Notes under the pieces: generated by a model
The model's database searches: none
Seen by the model: only the letters and a program-made list of their open reading frames with translations
Told to the model about the DNA's origin: nothing
Part shown: piece after piece, positions 8,463 to 16,161 of the stretch
Layout of the letters: every line of letters starts with the position of its first letter
How positions within the stretch are numbered: the first letter of the stretch is position 1
Translations under genes and position numbers: made by a program
Source of the DNA: Bacteroidales bacterium
GTDB taxonomy: Bacteria; Bacteroidota; Bacteroidia; Bacteroidales; F082
Length of the DNA: 29,098 nt
Direction of reading: 5' to 3'
NCBI GenBank assembly: GCA_900769945.1
Contig: CAAGIO010000037.1
Location: 1 to 29,098 of the forward strand

Positions 8463-9326
8463 CTATGATGGTCTGTCGCTGAATAGCTGGTTGTATGTCA
8501 TCTGTTTGAGGAACAATGTGACATCATTGCCGGTGTTATTGCTTTGATAAGAAACGACGGCCTGCATTTTAGAAGTGAAAATCATTGGTGTGGCGGAGAC
8601 GTCCCAAAGGTATGGTGCTCCGATGCCCACTTTGCCGGAGCCTGTAATAGAGATGTTTTTGGCGAGTTTTATGTTTAGCGACGCCTGTTCTGACGAGATT
8701 CTGTCTTCTAACATTTTGATAGGCTGGTGGTTCTCATAAATCTCCACCGATGCCACCGACTGATGAGGCAGGTTCTTGCTCACCATGGCGTAACGTCCGT
8801 CCATGAGGTCCATGCCTTCAACGTAGAACTTCTGAATCGGGGCACCTTGATATGTTATCTGTCCGTTACTGCTAACCTCTATGCCGGGCATTCGCTTCAG
8901 CACATCTTCTATACTCTTGTCCTCTTTCTGGACAAATGAGCCGACGAAATATTCCAAGGTGTCACCTCTCTGCTCGATAGGACGCGCCTTAACGGTCACT
9001 CCTTTTAGTTCCTGCACCTCATCTGACAAGACGAAGTCTAATGACTGTGTGGCGTTGGCAACCCTCACCACGGTTTTCTTGTAAAACATGGAGTTCGTTT
9101 TAATATCAAGGCTGTCCGCACTGCTGTTGACTTTTATGCTATAACGTCCTTCATTATCAGAGAAGCCGTATGCTGAGATAGCGGTGTTACCGGCAGAATG
9201 CACCAGCACATTGATATTCGGGATAGGACTCCCAACGGTGTCGGTGATTCTCCCGCTGATAAAAACCTGCGCGTTAACTATGCTGCTAACGAATAACAAA
9301 TAAAACAATATCCTTCTTTTCTTCAC
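8463..9326 (-). CDS. TonB-dependent receptor, N-terminal part ending at an in-frame TAG
   Basis: The first 287 residues of an outer-membrane TonB-dependent receptor. A signal peptide covers residues 1-19 (MKKRRILFYLLFVSSIVNA). Residues 20-105 form a carboxypeptidase-regulatory-like beta sandwich (VFISGRITDTVGSPIPNINV ... EGRYSIKV). About 110-230 is the plug: ELKGVTVKARPIEQRGDTLE, VLKRMPGIEVSSNGQITYQG, IQKFYVEGMDLMDGRYA, SVEIYENHQPIKML. It breaks off after SDRPS at TAG (8463-8465), with the barrel continuing in frame downstream. The ATG overlaps the stop of the GLPGLI gene by four bases (ATGA), so translation is coupled. There is no SusD partner, so this is not a classic glycan-uptake pair. 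The substrate is unknown. On its own this part cannot make a pore. Confidence 0.9.
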   Translation of the reverse strand: MKKRRILFYLLFVSSIVNAQVFISGRITDTVGSPIPNINVLVHSAGNTAISAYGFSDNEGRYSIKVNSSADSLDIKTNSMFYKKTVVRVANATQSLDFVLSDEVQELKGVTVKARPIEQRGDTLEYFVGSFVQKEDKSIEDVLKRMPGIEVSSNGQITYQGAPIQKFYVEGMDLMDGRYAMVSKNLPHQSVASVEIYENHQPIKMLEDRISSEQASLNIKLAKNISITGSGKVGIGAPYLWDVSATPMIFTSKMQAVVSYQSNNTGNDVTLFLKQMTYNQLFSDRPS

Positions 9327-10162
9327 TCTCTATCAATCTCTATGGGGTTATTTTTCGACTTCGCCGACTGTGCGATACGCTGCGACATCTGTGCGTCTCC
9401 GCCGTTGTCCTTCACTGCGTTGATAATGTTCTTCTGGTTGTCGTCAAACGCCTTGAAGAACTCTTTCTTTGTCGATACCACATAATCGTCCCTGTCGAGG
9501 AACTCCACCATCGTCCCCGGCTCAGGCGCCTCTATCGACAACAGCTCAAAGACGTAGTGCCCGTCGGTGTCGGCTATGTTCAAGATGAGGCCCGGCAGAC
9601 CGCAGAACTTGTACGGGCCCTCGCTGTAAGGTATCTCCGGCGTGAACCATGCCTCCCACCTCCTTCCCCCGAAGTCGCAGCTCGCCTTCTGCGCCATGTA
9701 GCCATCTATCACTGCGGTTTCTTCGGTGATTTCCCAGTTGAAGGCGTCGGCTTTCTCCTCGTATTTGAACGATGCCGACAAAGGCACACGGTCGGTTGTG
9801 GTGATAGTCCTGTCGTCATGCCTCTTATATATTATGAAAAAGAAGTTGCTGCTAAACTCCGCTGCGGATATGCCCGATGACAGCCATTCTATCATAGTGC
9901 CCTCCGCACTTTTCTGTCTTCCCACTTTCTCAAATTTATAACCGTTGTAAGGCTGGAAGCTGCTTGCCACATCGCCCGTGAAAAGAATCATCTTCTCTTG
10001 ACACTTGTAATTGAGATGGTTGGTGTCTTCGATATATGTGAGTTTGTACATCACCTGAAGCCGCGCCGTGTCTAACTCTATTATAGGCTTGTTAAACCAA
10101 TATTGCGCATTGGAAGAGATGCAGCATAATATTATTATGGTTAGAAATAATAATCTCTTCAT
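9323..10162 (-). CDS. GLPGLI family protein
   Basis: A 279-residue secreted protein of the Bacteroidota GLPGLI family, named for the motif seen here as GLPGLIL at residues 188-194. A signal peptide ends at about residue 19 (CISSNAQ), with no convincing lipobox cysteine after the core other than the Cys13-Cys14 pair inside it. The conserved segment AWFTPEIPYSEGPYKFCGLP precedes the motif, and EWLSSGIS and DGYMAQKASCDFGGRRWEAW are also typical. GLPGLI genes are often found beside outer-membrane receptors of the kind downstream here, and the four-base overlap supports a joint role at the outer membrane, possibly in handling metals or peptides. The biochemical function is unknown. Its promoter lies about 210 bases upstream in a repeated segment (10345-10430). 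Confidence 0.92.
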   Translation of the reverse strand: MKRLLFLTIIILCCISSNAQYWFNKPIIELDTARLQVMYKLTYIEDTNHLNYKCQEKMILFTGDVASSFQPYNGYKFEKVGRQKSAEGTMIEWLSSGISAAEFSSNFFFIIYKRHDDRTITTTDRVPLSASFKYEEKADAFNWEITEETAVIDGYMAQKASCDFGGRRWEAWFTPEIPYSEGPYKFCGLPGLILNIADTDGHYVFELLSIEAPEPGTMVEFLDRDDYVVSTKKEFFKAFDDNQKNIINAVKDNGGDAQMSQRIAQSAKSKNNPIEIDRE

Positions 10163-10204
10163 GATGTAAAATATTAAAGTTATTAATGAATGTATTGATA
10201 ATGA

Positions 10205-10214
10205 GACAATTGTC
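10205..10214. repeat. 10-bp palindrome in the GLPGLI leader
   Basis: GACAATTGTC is a perfect palindrome about 43 bases upstream of the GLPGLI start. It could be an operator half-site pair or chance. Confidence 0.2.
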
Positions 10215-10282
10215 GGATAGCGGCTTCACTCTGCACGCTTCAGGTATTTCTGTAAGAAGCTGTATTAATGCGCAAAGGAGCC

Positions 10283-10330
10283 TTATAATCGAATGAACTT
10301 GTTCTTGCCTGAAATGGTGAGCGTCTCCAT
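10283..10330 (-). CDS. Possible 15-residue leader peptide METLTISGKNKFIRL
   Basis: A short ATG-to-TAA reading frame starts about 34 bases after the predicted transcription start of the GLPGLI/receptor transcript and ends 120 bases before the GLPGLI ATG. The peptide has a mixed, non-repetitive composition (three basic residues near the end). GCTTC/GAAGC arms between it and the gene could form a small hairpin. Together they resemble an attenuator layout, but the frame is short enough to be chance and no conservation is known to me. Confidence 0.25.
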   Translation of the reverse strand: METLTISGKNKFIRL

Positions 10331-10344
10331 AGGGTTAGGGGTTG

Positions 10345-10430
10345 TTGGGGTTAATAATCAAAATGTGGGGCAAATTTAAAAAAAATAATACGTTCCAAAT
10401 AAAAAATGAAAAAAATATCAGTTGAAGAGT
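10345..10430 (-). repeat. Copy 1 of an ~88-bp direct repeat carrying a promoter
   Basis: 86 bases nearly identical to 12585-12674: one G/A and one T/A substitution plus a four-base length difference in the A-tract region. On the minus strand it holds TAAATTTG (10371-10378) as -7 and TTTG (10396-10399) as -33, with a 17-base spacer, and points towards the GLPGLI gene. Similarity stops at both edges within a base or two. The copy begins only nine bases after the last gene of the lipoprotein operon. Confidence 0.85.
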
Positions 10431-10439
10431 CATTTAGTG

Positions 10440-10880
10440 TTATTGGAGGAGTTGTTGTTGGAGAGTCTCCTCAATAAACCTTGGGTCTATGTAGGTTATT
10501 GAAGATATTCTTATATTGTCAGTCTTGATTATCATTGGGTTTGCCAAATCAAAACAAAGATTGTCCATGACTCCTAATGTATCAAAATAAACATCGCAGT
10601 TAGTTTCCGTAACAAAAGCATCATTTATATTACAATCTATTATACTTATATTATTGTAAGCGTTCCCTGACATATTATGTTCAAGCCACAGCCATGTCAT
10701 TTTGACACATCCCGTACAAGAAAAGGTTGGAATGATTATAAAAATATGACTGTCATCGGGAATGACGATATTATATTGTCCCAAAGCTTCAAGAAAACAG
10801 CGTGTCTCTTTCGTGTAATGTCTGCAATTAACAAAAAACAATATGCTTAATAATAATATTGTTGGTTTTAATATTCTCAT
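10440..10880 (-). CDS. Small lipoprotein with a CxxC motif, possibly thioredoxin-like
   Basis: A 146-residue predicted lipoprotein: hydrophobic segment 7-17 and lipobox FVNC. Residues around 50-60 read IIIPTFSCTGCVKMTW: a beta strand followed by Cys-Thr-Gly-Cys at the start of a helix, the position of the redox pair in thioredoxin-fold proteins. Further cysteines are present downstream. At about 120 mature residues it is near the minimum for such a fold. It is the last gene of the three-lipoprotein operon, two bases after the beta-propeller-like gene. Similar small CxGC lipoproteins occur near propeller lipoproteins in Bacteroidota (recall). A role in thiol chemistry or metal binding is inferred only; the family is not recognised with certainty. 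Confidence 0.75.
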   Translation of the reverse strand: MRILKPTILLLSILFFVNCRHYTKETRCFLEALGQYNIVIPDDSHIFIIIPTFSCTGCVKMTWLWLEHNMSGNAYNNISIIDCNINDAFVTETNCDVYFDTLGVMDNLCFDLANPMIIKTDNIRISSITYIDPRFIEETLQQQLLQ

Positions 10881-10882
10881 CG

Positions 10883-11965
10883 CTATAATTTAAATAATGT
10901 CAATGTCAAACGGTCTTCTTTGTTTTTCATTGCTTTTTCAACATAAACTCCATCTTTACTTGTTACAATTATCCTTGGAGAATACTCATTGGTTTTGAAA
11001 TAATATTCGTTTATCACCTTAAAAGATGAGTCCATTACTATCATTGACCATGAAGGGACGAAGTCGTTGGCGAGTTTCCCGTTGTTTTCTATTTTCTTGG
11101 CGTGTTGCGCCACCCTGTAATATTCGTTTGTGAAGCAGTTATGAATTAATTCAGAATACTTAGGTTTTGATAATGAATACTTTCTATAGGAACCCATATC
11201 AAAAAAATCATCGTCCTTAATAGGGGCAAACTTATTAATATACTTGCTTTTACACAAAATAGATTTATCTTTAATACCATTATTATAAAGATAGATGCTA
11301 TCATCGCAGGCAAATGACAATAGGCATGAGTTTTCTTTTAATGGACACACAACGGGAAACCAGTCGCAATAATTACTGCTGTTCTTTGTGTAAGAAACCG
11401 GGAACTCGCCAAAGGACGAGGCATTTCTGGTTTCAATATCGATAAGGCAGACCGGCCGTACATTATCATAATATTTTGCACGGCTATCTTTATCTGCCAC
11501 GCTGTATTCCAAAGACGAATTTCCGACAAACATCTGGTTGTCAGCATATTCCAAACCTACGGAAGGATCGGTAGATAATATTAACGGCGACAAGTTTATA
11601 GTATCATAGAAGAGCCCGTTGCTGTTAAGAAAGCATAGACTGTTTGTCTCATCGAATATTGACGAATAAAAAATAGAGTCCTGATTGACATAATACATCA
11701 GGAATCCGTAATAATCCGCACCTAAATCAAGTTTGTTTTTCCCGGTCACTCCGGACGAGTTGAATCTAACAACGCTAATATCCGAAAGGTTAAGACACGA
11801 TTGTAAGACCAGGACCTCATCATCGCATTTGACCGAGTTCGGTATTACAAAGAAAGAGCAAGGCTCATCTAATGAGATGTCTTTGATAATCAAAGGCTCA
11901 TTGAAACGCTTTGTACAAGACATCAGCACTGATGAGATTATTATAAGAGCAACTATGTATTTCAT
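10883..11965 (-). CDS. Lipoprotein, possible 6-bladed beta-propeller / DUF4221-like
   Basis: A 360-residue predicted lipoprotein with signal segment and lipobox VLMSC (Cys17), followed by TKRF. The rest is almost wholly beta: short repeated blocks of hydrophobic strand, turn and strand such as DEVLVLQSCLNLSDISVVRF, SIFYSSIFDETNSLCFL and DSIYLYNNGIKDKSILC, and a final GVYVEKAM ... LTLTLFKL. This is the layout of the 6-bladed propeller and DUF4221 lipoproteins of Bacteroidota. No catalytic motif is visible, and such proteins are thought to be sensory or binding partners at the cell surface. It is the middle gene of a tight operon (8 bases after the previous gene, 2 before the next). Family placement is by pattern and could be wrong. 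Confidence 0.75.
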   Translation of the reverse strand: MKYIVALIIISSVLMSCTKRFNEPLIIKDISLDEPCSFFVIPNSVKCDDEVLVLQSCLNLSDISVVRFNSSGVTGKNKLDLGADYYGFLMYYVNQDSIFYSSIFDETNSLCFLNSNGLFYDTINLSPLILSTDPSVGLEYADNQMFVGNSSLEYSVADKDSRAKYYDNVRPVCLIDIETRNASSFGEFPVSYTKNSSNYCDWFPVVCPLKENSCLLSFACDDSIYLYNNGIKDKSILCKSKYINKFAPIKDDDFFDMGSYRKYSLSKPKYSELIHNCFTNEYYRVAQHAKKIENNGKLANDFVPSWSMIVMDSSFKVINEYYFKTNEYSPRIIVTSKDGVYVEKAMKNKEDRLTLTLFKL

Positions 11966-11973
11966 GTTAAAAA

Positions 11974-12573
11974 TTATTCATTCCTGATTCTCAACACACA
12001 TCTTACATCTTTAGGATTCAAACTATCTAACTGTTTGTGGCCCATGTTGCTGCATACTCCAATATAGTAGTCAACCGTATCAGCTTCATTGTAGAAATGT
12101 CGCAGTTCTATCTTGCCTTCTCTGATACTGTCGAGAACGTCTGTCATCAAATCCATTTCAGGGAACAACAATTTATAGCTGTCACCATTGAAAAAGTAAG
12201 AGATGCTGTCATGCTCATGATAGCGTTGAAACGATCTCGCTGCATTACAGAAATCATTGTTTCTGTCGCTTGTTACGATTACGGTTGGGAAACAATTACC
12301 TTTTGGTGGCGCACAAAACATTATCTCAGGAACTTGATAGAATCCTAATCTATCATCCCACTCAAGATAAGACGGAAAACAATAAAATGTCCTCATCCTT
12401 ACATCATTAGGAGCCTCTCTGGTAAGTCCGTTGTATGTTGGACCATATCCCTCATATTTTTCTGGGAATGACAGTGTCAGAACCTTGTCTTGGTCAAAGG
12501 TGTCATGTTTTTTGCATTGTACGAATCCAAGAAACAAAATAAATGTAAATGCGGCTAATGTTTTTCTATTCAT
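11974..12573 (-). CDS. Uncharacterised lipoprotein
   Basis: A 199-residue predicted lipoprotein (hydrophobic segment 5-17, lipobox GFVQC, then KKHD). I do not recognise the family. The body contains many aromatic residues and several cysteines (MFCAPPKGNCFP, DFCNAARSF, GVCSNMGHK) and ends DVRCVLRIRNE. It is first in the operon, starting 12 bases from a repeat whose promoter faces it. Being first in an operon with a propeller-like and a CxxC lipoprotein suggests a common envelope task, but nothing in the sequence identifies it. Confidence 0.75.
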   Translation of the reverse strand: MNRKTLAAFTFILFLGFVQCKKHDTFDQDKVLTLSFPEKYEGYGPTYNGLTREAPNDVRMRTFYCFPSYLEWDDRLGFYQVPEIMFCAPPKGNCFPTVIVTSDRNNDFCNAARSFQRYHEHDSISYFFNGDSYKLLFPEMDLMTDVLDSIREGKIELRHFYNEADTVDYYIGVCSNMGHKQLDSLNPKDVRCVLRIRNE

Positions 12574-12584
12574 ACTAAATCAAT

Positions 12585-12674
12585 TTGGAGTTAATAATCA
12601 AAATGTGGGGCAAAATTAAAAAAAAAAATTAATACGTTCCAAATAAAAAATGAAAAAAATATCAGTTGAAGAGT
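12585..12674 (-). repeat. Copy 2 of the ~88-bp direct repeat carrying a promoter
   Basis: 90 bases nearly identical to 10345-10430. On the minus strand TAATTTTG (12611-12618) is the -7 and TTTG (12640-12643) the -33, with a 21-base spacer, within the usual 19-21 range. It drives the three-lipoprotein operon beginning at 12573. The A-tract between the two boxes is 11 bases here and 8 in copy 1, which accounts for most of the spacing difference. Confidence 0.85.
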
Positions 12675-13011
12675 TTTCCTCCTGACTTTGTCATTTCGCA
12701 CCCCTGAATCAGAATGGTAACGATGTGGGAGATTATTTTTCAATCAGTTAAAACAAGTACGTCTTCTATCGACGAAGTGGGAAGTAGGAACATTTGTCTT
12801 TATGTTGGATTCCGCCACAAATAGGGTCTGACCAAGCTCTTTATCAACTTCTTGCAAGGCATTGTTTATCTCCTCTTTGCTTATTGTATCCTATATCTGA
12901 ATGACAGTTTCGGGAACAATTTTGAGATGAAGCAGGGACATCATTTCACCTCATAACCGATAATTTTAAATAAATTATCACAAAAAACTTCTATCATACC
13001 ATCAATTTTGC
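12675..13011. other. Intergenic DNA between divergent units
   Basis: Holds a broken minus-strand reading frame (12744-12944) and otherwise AT-rich DNA without recognised repeats or RNA genes. The flank next to the repeat has no visible similarity to the flank of copy 1. Confidence 0.4.
12744..12944 (-). pseudogene. Possible gene remnant with an internal stop
   Basis: On the minus strand a 67-codon frame (MMSLLHLKIVPETVIQI, stop, DTISKEEINNALQEVDKELG, ending DRRRTCFN) is open except for one TAG. The second part has a normal amphipathic, protein-like composition. No family is recognised and there is no evident promoter. It may be a leftover of a deleted gene, or chance. Confidence 0.3.
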
Positions 13012-13019
13012 TATTTTTG
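13012..13019 (+). promoter_or_regulatory. porW: -7 promoter element of the porW operon
   Basis: TATTTTTG matches TAnnTTTG, with about 74 bases to the ATG at 13094. A -33 TTTG is not clear. This is the only plausible promoter seen upstream of the seven-gene run. Confidence 0.5.
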
Positions 13020-13093
13020 CAAGTTTTTGGAAGACTTTTATAAAAATAAAATCTGGAAAAAAGAGTTAAGTCATATTATATATAGGTTTGAAA

Positions 13094-15775
13094 ATGAAGA
13101 AAACAAATAGAATCTTTGTCATCACCGCTTTGTTAGTTTCGGCGTTGCTCCTTGTGTCATGTTCAACAAAGAAGAACAAGTGGAACAGGCGAGTATGGCA
13201 CAACATGACTGCTCACTATAACGTATGGTGGAACGGCAACCAGAGCATACAAGAGGGCGAGAAGGCGTTGCGCAATGCTGTGAAGGACGATTACACCACC
13301 ACTTTGCCGGTGTTCAACTACGGCACCAAGGAAGACGCTCTTGCACTGAACCAATATATGGACCGTGCCATAGAGAAGGACGCCATCTGCATTCAGCGTC
13401 ACTCCATGCGTTTCAACAACAAGGAATATGTAAGGTGGATTGACGACGCCTTCATCGACATGGCCAAGGCTAATTTCTACAAGCAAGACTATGTACCGGC
13501 ACGACGCACCTTCGAGTACGCCTCCACACAGTACCGCGACAGCAAGGACCGATTCACAGCGACGCTCTGGTTAGCAAAGACATACATTGCTACAAAACAG
13601 TTTGAGAAGGCCGAGTCGCTGCTACAGTCGCTGCTTGTGGCTAACGACAACGAAGAAGAGATGTCAAGATATGCGCGCACCAACATCGACCTTGTCTTCG
13701 CCGACTATTACATAGCCTTAGGCAAAGAAGACGAGGCGGCCAAATACCTTCGCAGCGCGCTGCTCACATCGAAAGACAAGTACTATAAGACCCGCGCCAT
13801 GTTCATCTTAGGACAGATTTACCAGAACCAAGGCAACAAGGACAAGGCGTCGGAGCAGTTTAAGAACGTCATAAAGAAACACCCGGCCTACGAGATGACA
13901 TTCGAGGCGAAGATGAACCTTGCGAAATGCTACGACTCCAACGACACCGCCGTAGTGATGAAGATGCTCCGCTCCATGCTCAAAGACACCAAGAACCATG
14001 ACTTCAAGGACCGCATCTATTACGCCATGGCCGACGTCTCTCTTAGTGAGGGCAACGAGGAGGAAGGCGTCAAATACCTGCGCCGCTCGGTGGCATCGAG
14101 CACCAACAACAACATACAGAAGGTGAAGTCGTCACTTGAAGCCGCCGACATACTTTTCGGCAACAGCGACTATATCCTCAGCCAAGCATACTACGACACC
14201 GCCGTCATGACCATGGACCGCTCCTATCCGCATTACGACAGCCTCCTCAACCTCTCGGTGATGCTCACCGACCTCGTCAGCAACCTGACGGAATACGAGA
14301 CACAGGACAGCCTGCTGCGCCTTTCCGAGATGGACACTATTCAGCTGTACGCCGTGATAGACAACATCATAGAAGAATATAAGGAGGAACAGAAACGGCT
14401 TGAAGAGCAACGGCTCCTCGAAGAACAGATTGCCATGAACGGCGGCAACAACAATAACGAGCCTACTATCCCCACATCTTCGGATGGAAGCTGGTATTTC
14501 TATAACCAAGCAGCAAGGACGCGTGGTGCTAACGAGTTCCGTAACAAATGGGGCAACAGGATTCTCGAAGACTTCTGGTTCATCTCCAACAAACAAAGCA
14601 TGATGGTGCAAGAAGAGGAAGAGGTGCTTTCTGATGAGGAGATAGCCATGCTGTCGGACAAGGAACGCGAGGAGTATCTAAAGAAACACCCGCAGAAGAC
14701 GCCAGCCGACACCACGCAGTACACCGAGCTTGACAGGAATTATTACCTCCGCCAGATACCTTTCACACAAGAACAGAAAGACGAGGCCAACAAGAAGATT
14801 TCAGAGGCCCTCAACAACATAGGCTTCATCTATTACAGCGACCTTCACGACTATCCGAACTCCATAGAGGCATATTCCGAGCTGTGCAGAAGGTACCCGG
14901 ACAATGAGAACGAGGTGTCAGCGTGGTTCTACCTTTATAGGATGCACAACAGACTCAACAACAGCGCGGAGGCCGAGAGATATAAGAACTCCGTCATCAC
15001 CAAGTACCCGGAGTCGAACCAAGCCAAGATCATCATCGACCCGGAACACTTCGTCAAAGCGGCAGAACAAGGTGCTGAGGCGGAACAGCTTTATGCAAAG
15101 ACTTACGACGCATACAAGAACGGGCAATACCAGCGTGTTAAGATGAACGTAAAACGCGCCAAGGAGCTTTACGCCAACGACACACTCCTCATGCCGCGCT
15201 TCGAGTTCCTCGACGCCGTAGCTATCGGTTACACCGACGTCGTTGACTCAATGGCTTACGCATTGTACCGCCTCGTGCAGAAATACCCCGAAAGCAGCAT
15301 CAGACCTCTCGCCATGGACGTGCTTATCAAAGCCAACGACATGTACAACCTCGGACTCAACATCGAGAGTGCCCGCCCCAAAGCCGACACTATGCCGGAA
15401 AAAGAATACCCGTATTCATTCAACGAGGACGAGCCTCACTACATCGTCATCATCTGCAACAGCAAGAATGTTCGCGTCAACCCTCTGAAAGTCCGTCTCG
15501 GCGACTTCAACAAAAACAACTTCAGAATGTTACAACTCACAGTGAAAAACATCATGCTTAACAGAGAGGAAGCCATGATCACTGTAGAGAAGTTCGACAA
15601 CCTTGAAAAAGCGCAAGACTATCATAAGGCTATGTTCCTCAACGACTATATCTTCGGAGGCATAGAACCTGACAACTATAAAGTATTCGAGCTATCAATC
15701 TCCAACTACCCAATATTCTATCAAGAGAAAAACGTAGATGAATATTTAGAGTTCTTGGGACAATATTACAAATAA
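13094..15775 (+). CDS. porW: PorW/SprE-type type IX secretion lipoprotein with TPR repeats
   Basis: An 893-residue tetratricopeptide-rich lipoprotein. The lipobox LLLVSC places the acylated Cys at residue 23, followed by STKKNKWNRRVWHNMTAHYN and VWWNGNQSIQEGE, the N-terminal signature of PorW/SprE. These are needed for gliding or protein secretion by the type IX system and are thought to connect the outer-membrane and inner-membrane parts of the machine (family knowledge). TPR-like helix pairs occupy about 60-400 (PARRTFEYAS, ATLWLAKTYIATKQFEKAES, ILGQIYQNQGNKDKASEQF) and again about 560-740. A Glu/Gln-rich, probably coiled segment lies at 423-445, followed by an Asn-rich linker. A TTG six bases upstream could also start translation, but the ATG is preferred. 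First gene of a long operon; bactofilin follows after 11 bases. Confidence 0.88.
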   Translation: MKKTNRIFVITALLVSALLLVSCSTKKNKWNRRVWHNMTAHYNVWWNGNQSIQEGEKALRNAVKDDYTTTLPVFNYGTKEDALALNQYMDRAIEKDAICIQRHSMRFNNKEYVRWIDDAFIDMAKANFYKQDYVPARRTFEYASTQYRDSKDRFTATLWLAKTYIATKQFEKAESLLQSLLVANDNEEEMSRYARTNIDLVFADYYIALGKEDEAAKYLRSALLTSKDKYYKTRAMFILGQIYQNQGNKDKASEQFKNVIKKHPAYEMTFEAKMNLAKCYDSNDTAVVMKMLRSMLKDTKNHDFKDRIYYAMADVSLSEGNEEEGVKYLRRSVASSTNNNIQKVKSSLEAADILFGNSDYILSQAYYDTAVMTMDRSYPHYDSLLNLSVMLTDLVSNLTEYETQDSLLRLSEMDTIQLYAVIDNIIEEYKEEQKRLEEQRLLEEQIAMNGGNNNNEPTIPTSSDGSWYFYNQAARTRGANEFRNKWGNRILEDFWFISNKQSMMVQEEEEVLSDEEIAMLSDKEREEYLKKHPQKTPADTTQYTELDRNYYLRQIPFTQEQKDEANKKISEALNNIGFIYYSDLHDYPNSIEAYSELCRRYPDNENEVSAWFYLYRMHNRLNNSAEAERYKNSVITKYPESNQAKIIIDPEHFVKAAEQGAEAEQLYAKTYDAYKNGQYQRVKMNVKRAKELYANDTLLMPRFEFLDAVAIGYTDVVDSMAYALYRLVQKYPESSIRPLAMDVLIKANDMYNLGLNIESARPKADTMPEKEYPYSFNEDEPHYIVIICNSKNVRVNPLKVRLGDFNKNNFRMLQLTVKNIMLNREEAMITVEKFDNLEKAQDYHKAMFLNDYIFGGIEPDNYKVFELSISNYPIFYQEKNVDEYLEFLGQYYK

Positions 15776-15786
15776 AAACAAATATT

Positions 15787-16158
15787 ATGGCAGCAAATCA
15801 AACCGAAACATCAGGAAGAAACAACCTTATAGGCAACGGCACTACCATTAAAGGCGAGGTTATTGCCTCTGGCGACATGCGTATTGACGGAACAGTAATC
15901 GGAACCATCAAGGCAACGGGAAAGATTGTCGTGGGACAGAACGGCGTCGTGGAAGGTGAAATATTCTGTAACAGTGCCGACATCTCCGGCAGGGTGAAGG
16001 GGACTATCAGAGTCGATGAGCTGACATCGCTCAAGGCCACCTCAAGGTTGGAGGTCGATCTCTTCACAAAACAGCTGTTCATCGAGGTGGGCGCAATCTT
16101 CACCGGACGATGCGACATGACCCAGAAAACCGGCACTCCCTTAGCAGAAAAGAAATAA
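15787..16158 (+). CDS. Bactofilin (polymer-forming cytoskeletal protein)
   Basis: A 123-residue bactofilin, which self-assembles without nucleotides into filaments beneath the membrane and positions cell-wall or secretion machinery. The right-handed beta-helix is visible as hexad-like repeats from about 16 to 100: IGNGTTIKGEVIASGDMRID, GTVIGTIKATGKIVVG, GVVEGEIFCNSADISGRVKG. Short polar tails flank the helix, as is normal. It sits 11 bases after porW and 3 bases before the 4-TM gene. Proximity to porW makes a role in locating secretion or wall enzymes an inviting inference. No membrane segment is present. Confidence 0.93.
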   Translation: MAANQTETSGRNNLIGNGTTIKGEVIASGDMRIDGTVIGTIKATGKIVVGQNGVVEGEIFCNSADISGRVKGTIRVDELTSLKATSRLEVDLFTKQLFIEVGAIFTGRCDMTQKTGTPLAEKK

Positions 16159-16161
16159 CAG

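Noticed and set aside
8463..8465. Amber codon read as evidence for a reassigned genetic code or pyrrolysine
   Set aside because: TAG acts as the normal stop of the same receptor gene at 6744-6746, and all other genes are intact under the standard code; no tRNA or system for pyrrolysine is visible.
13088..13093. TTG start for porW
   Set aside because: Adds only two residues to a complete signal peptide; the ATG at 13094 is the simpler choice.
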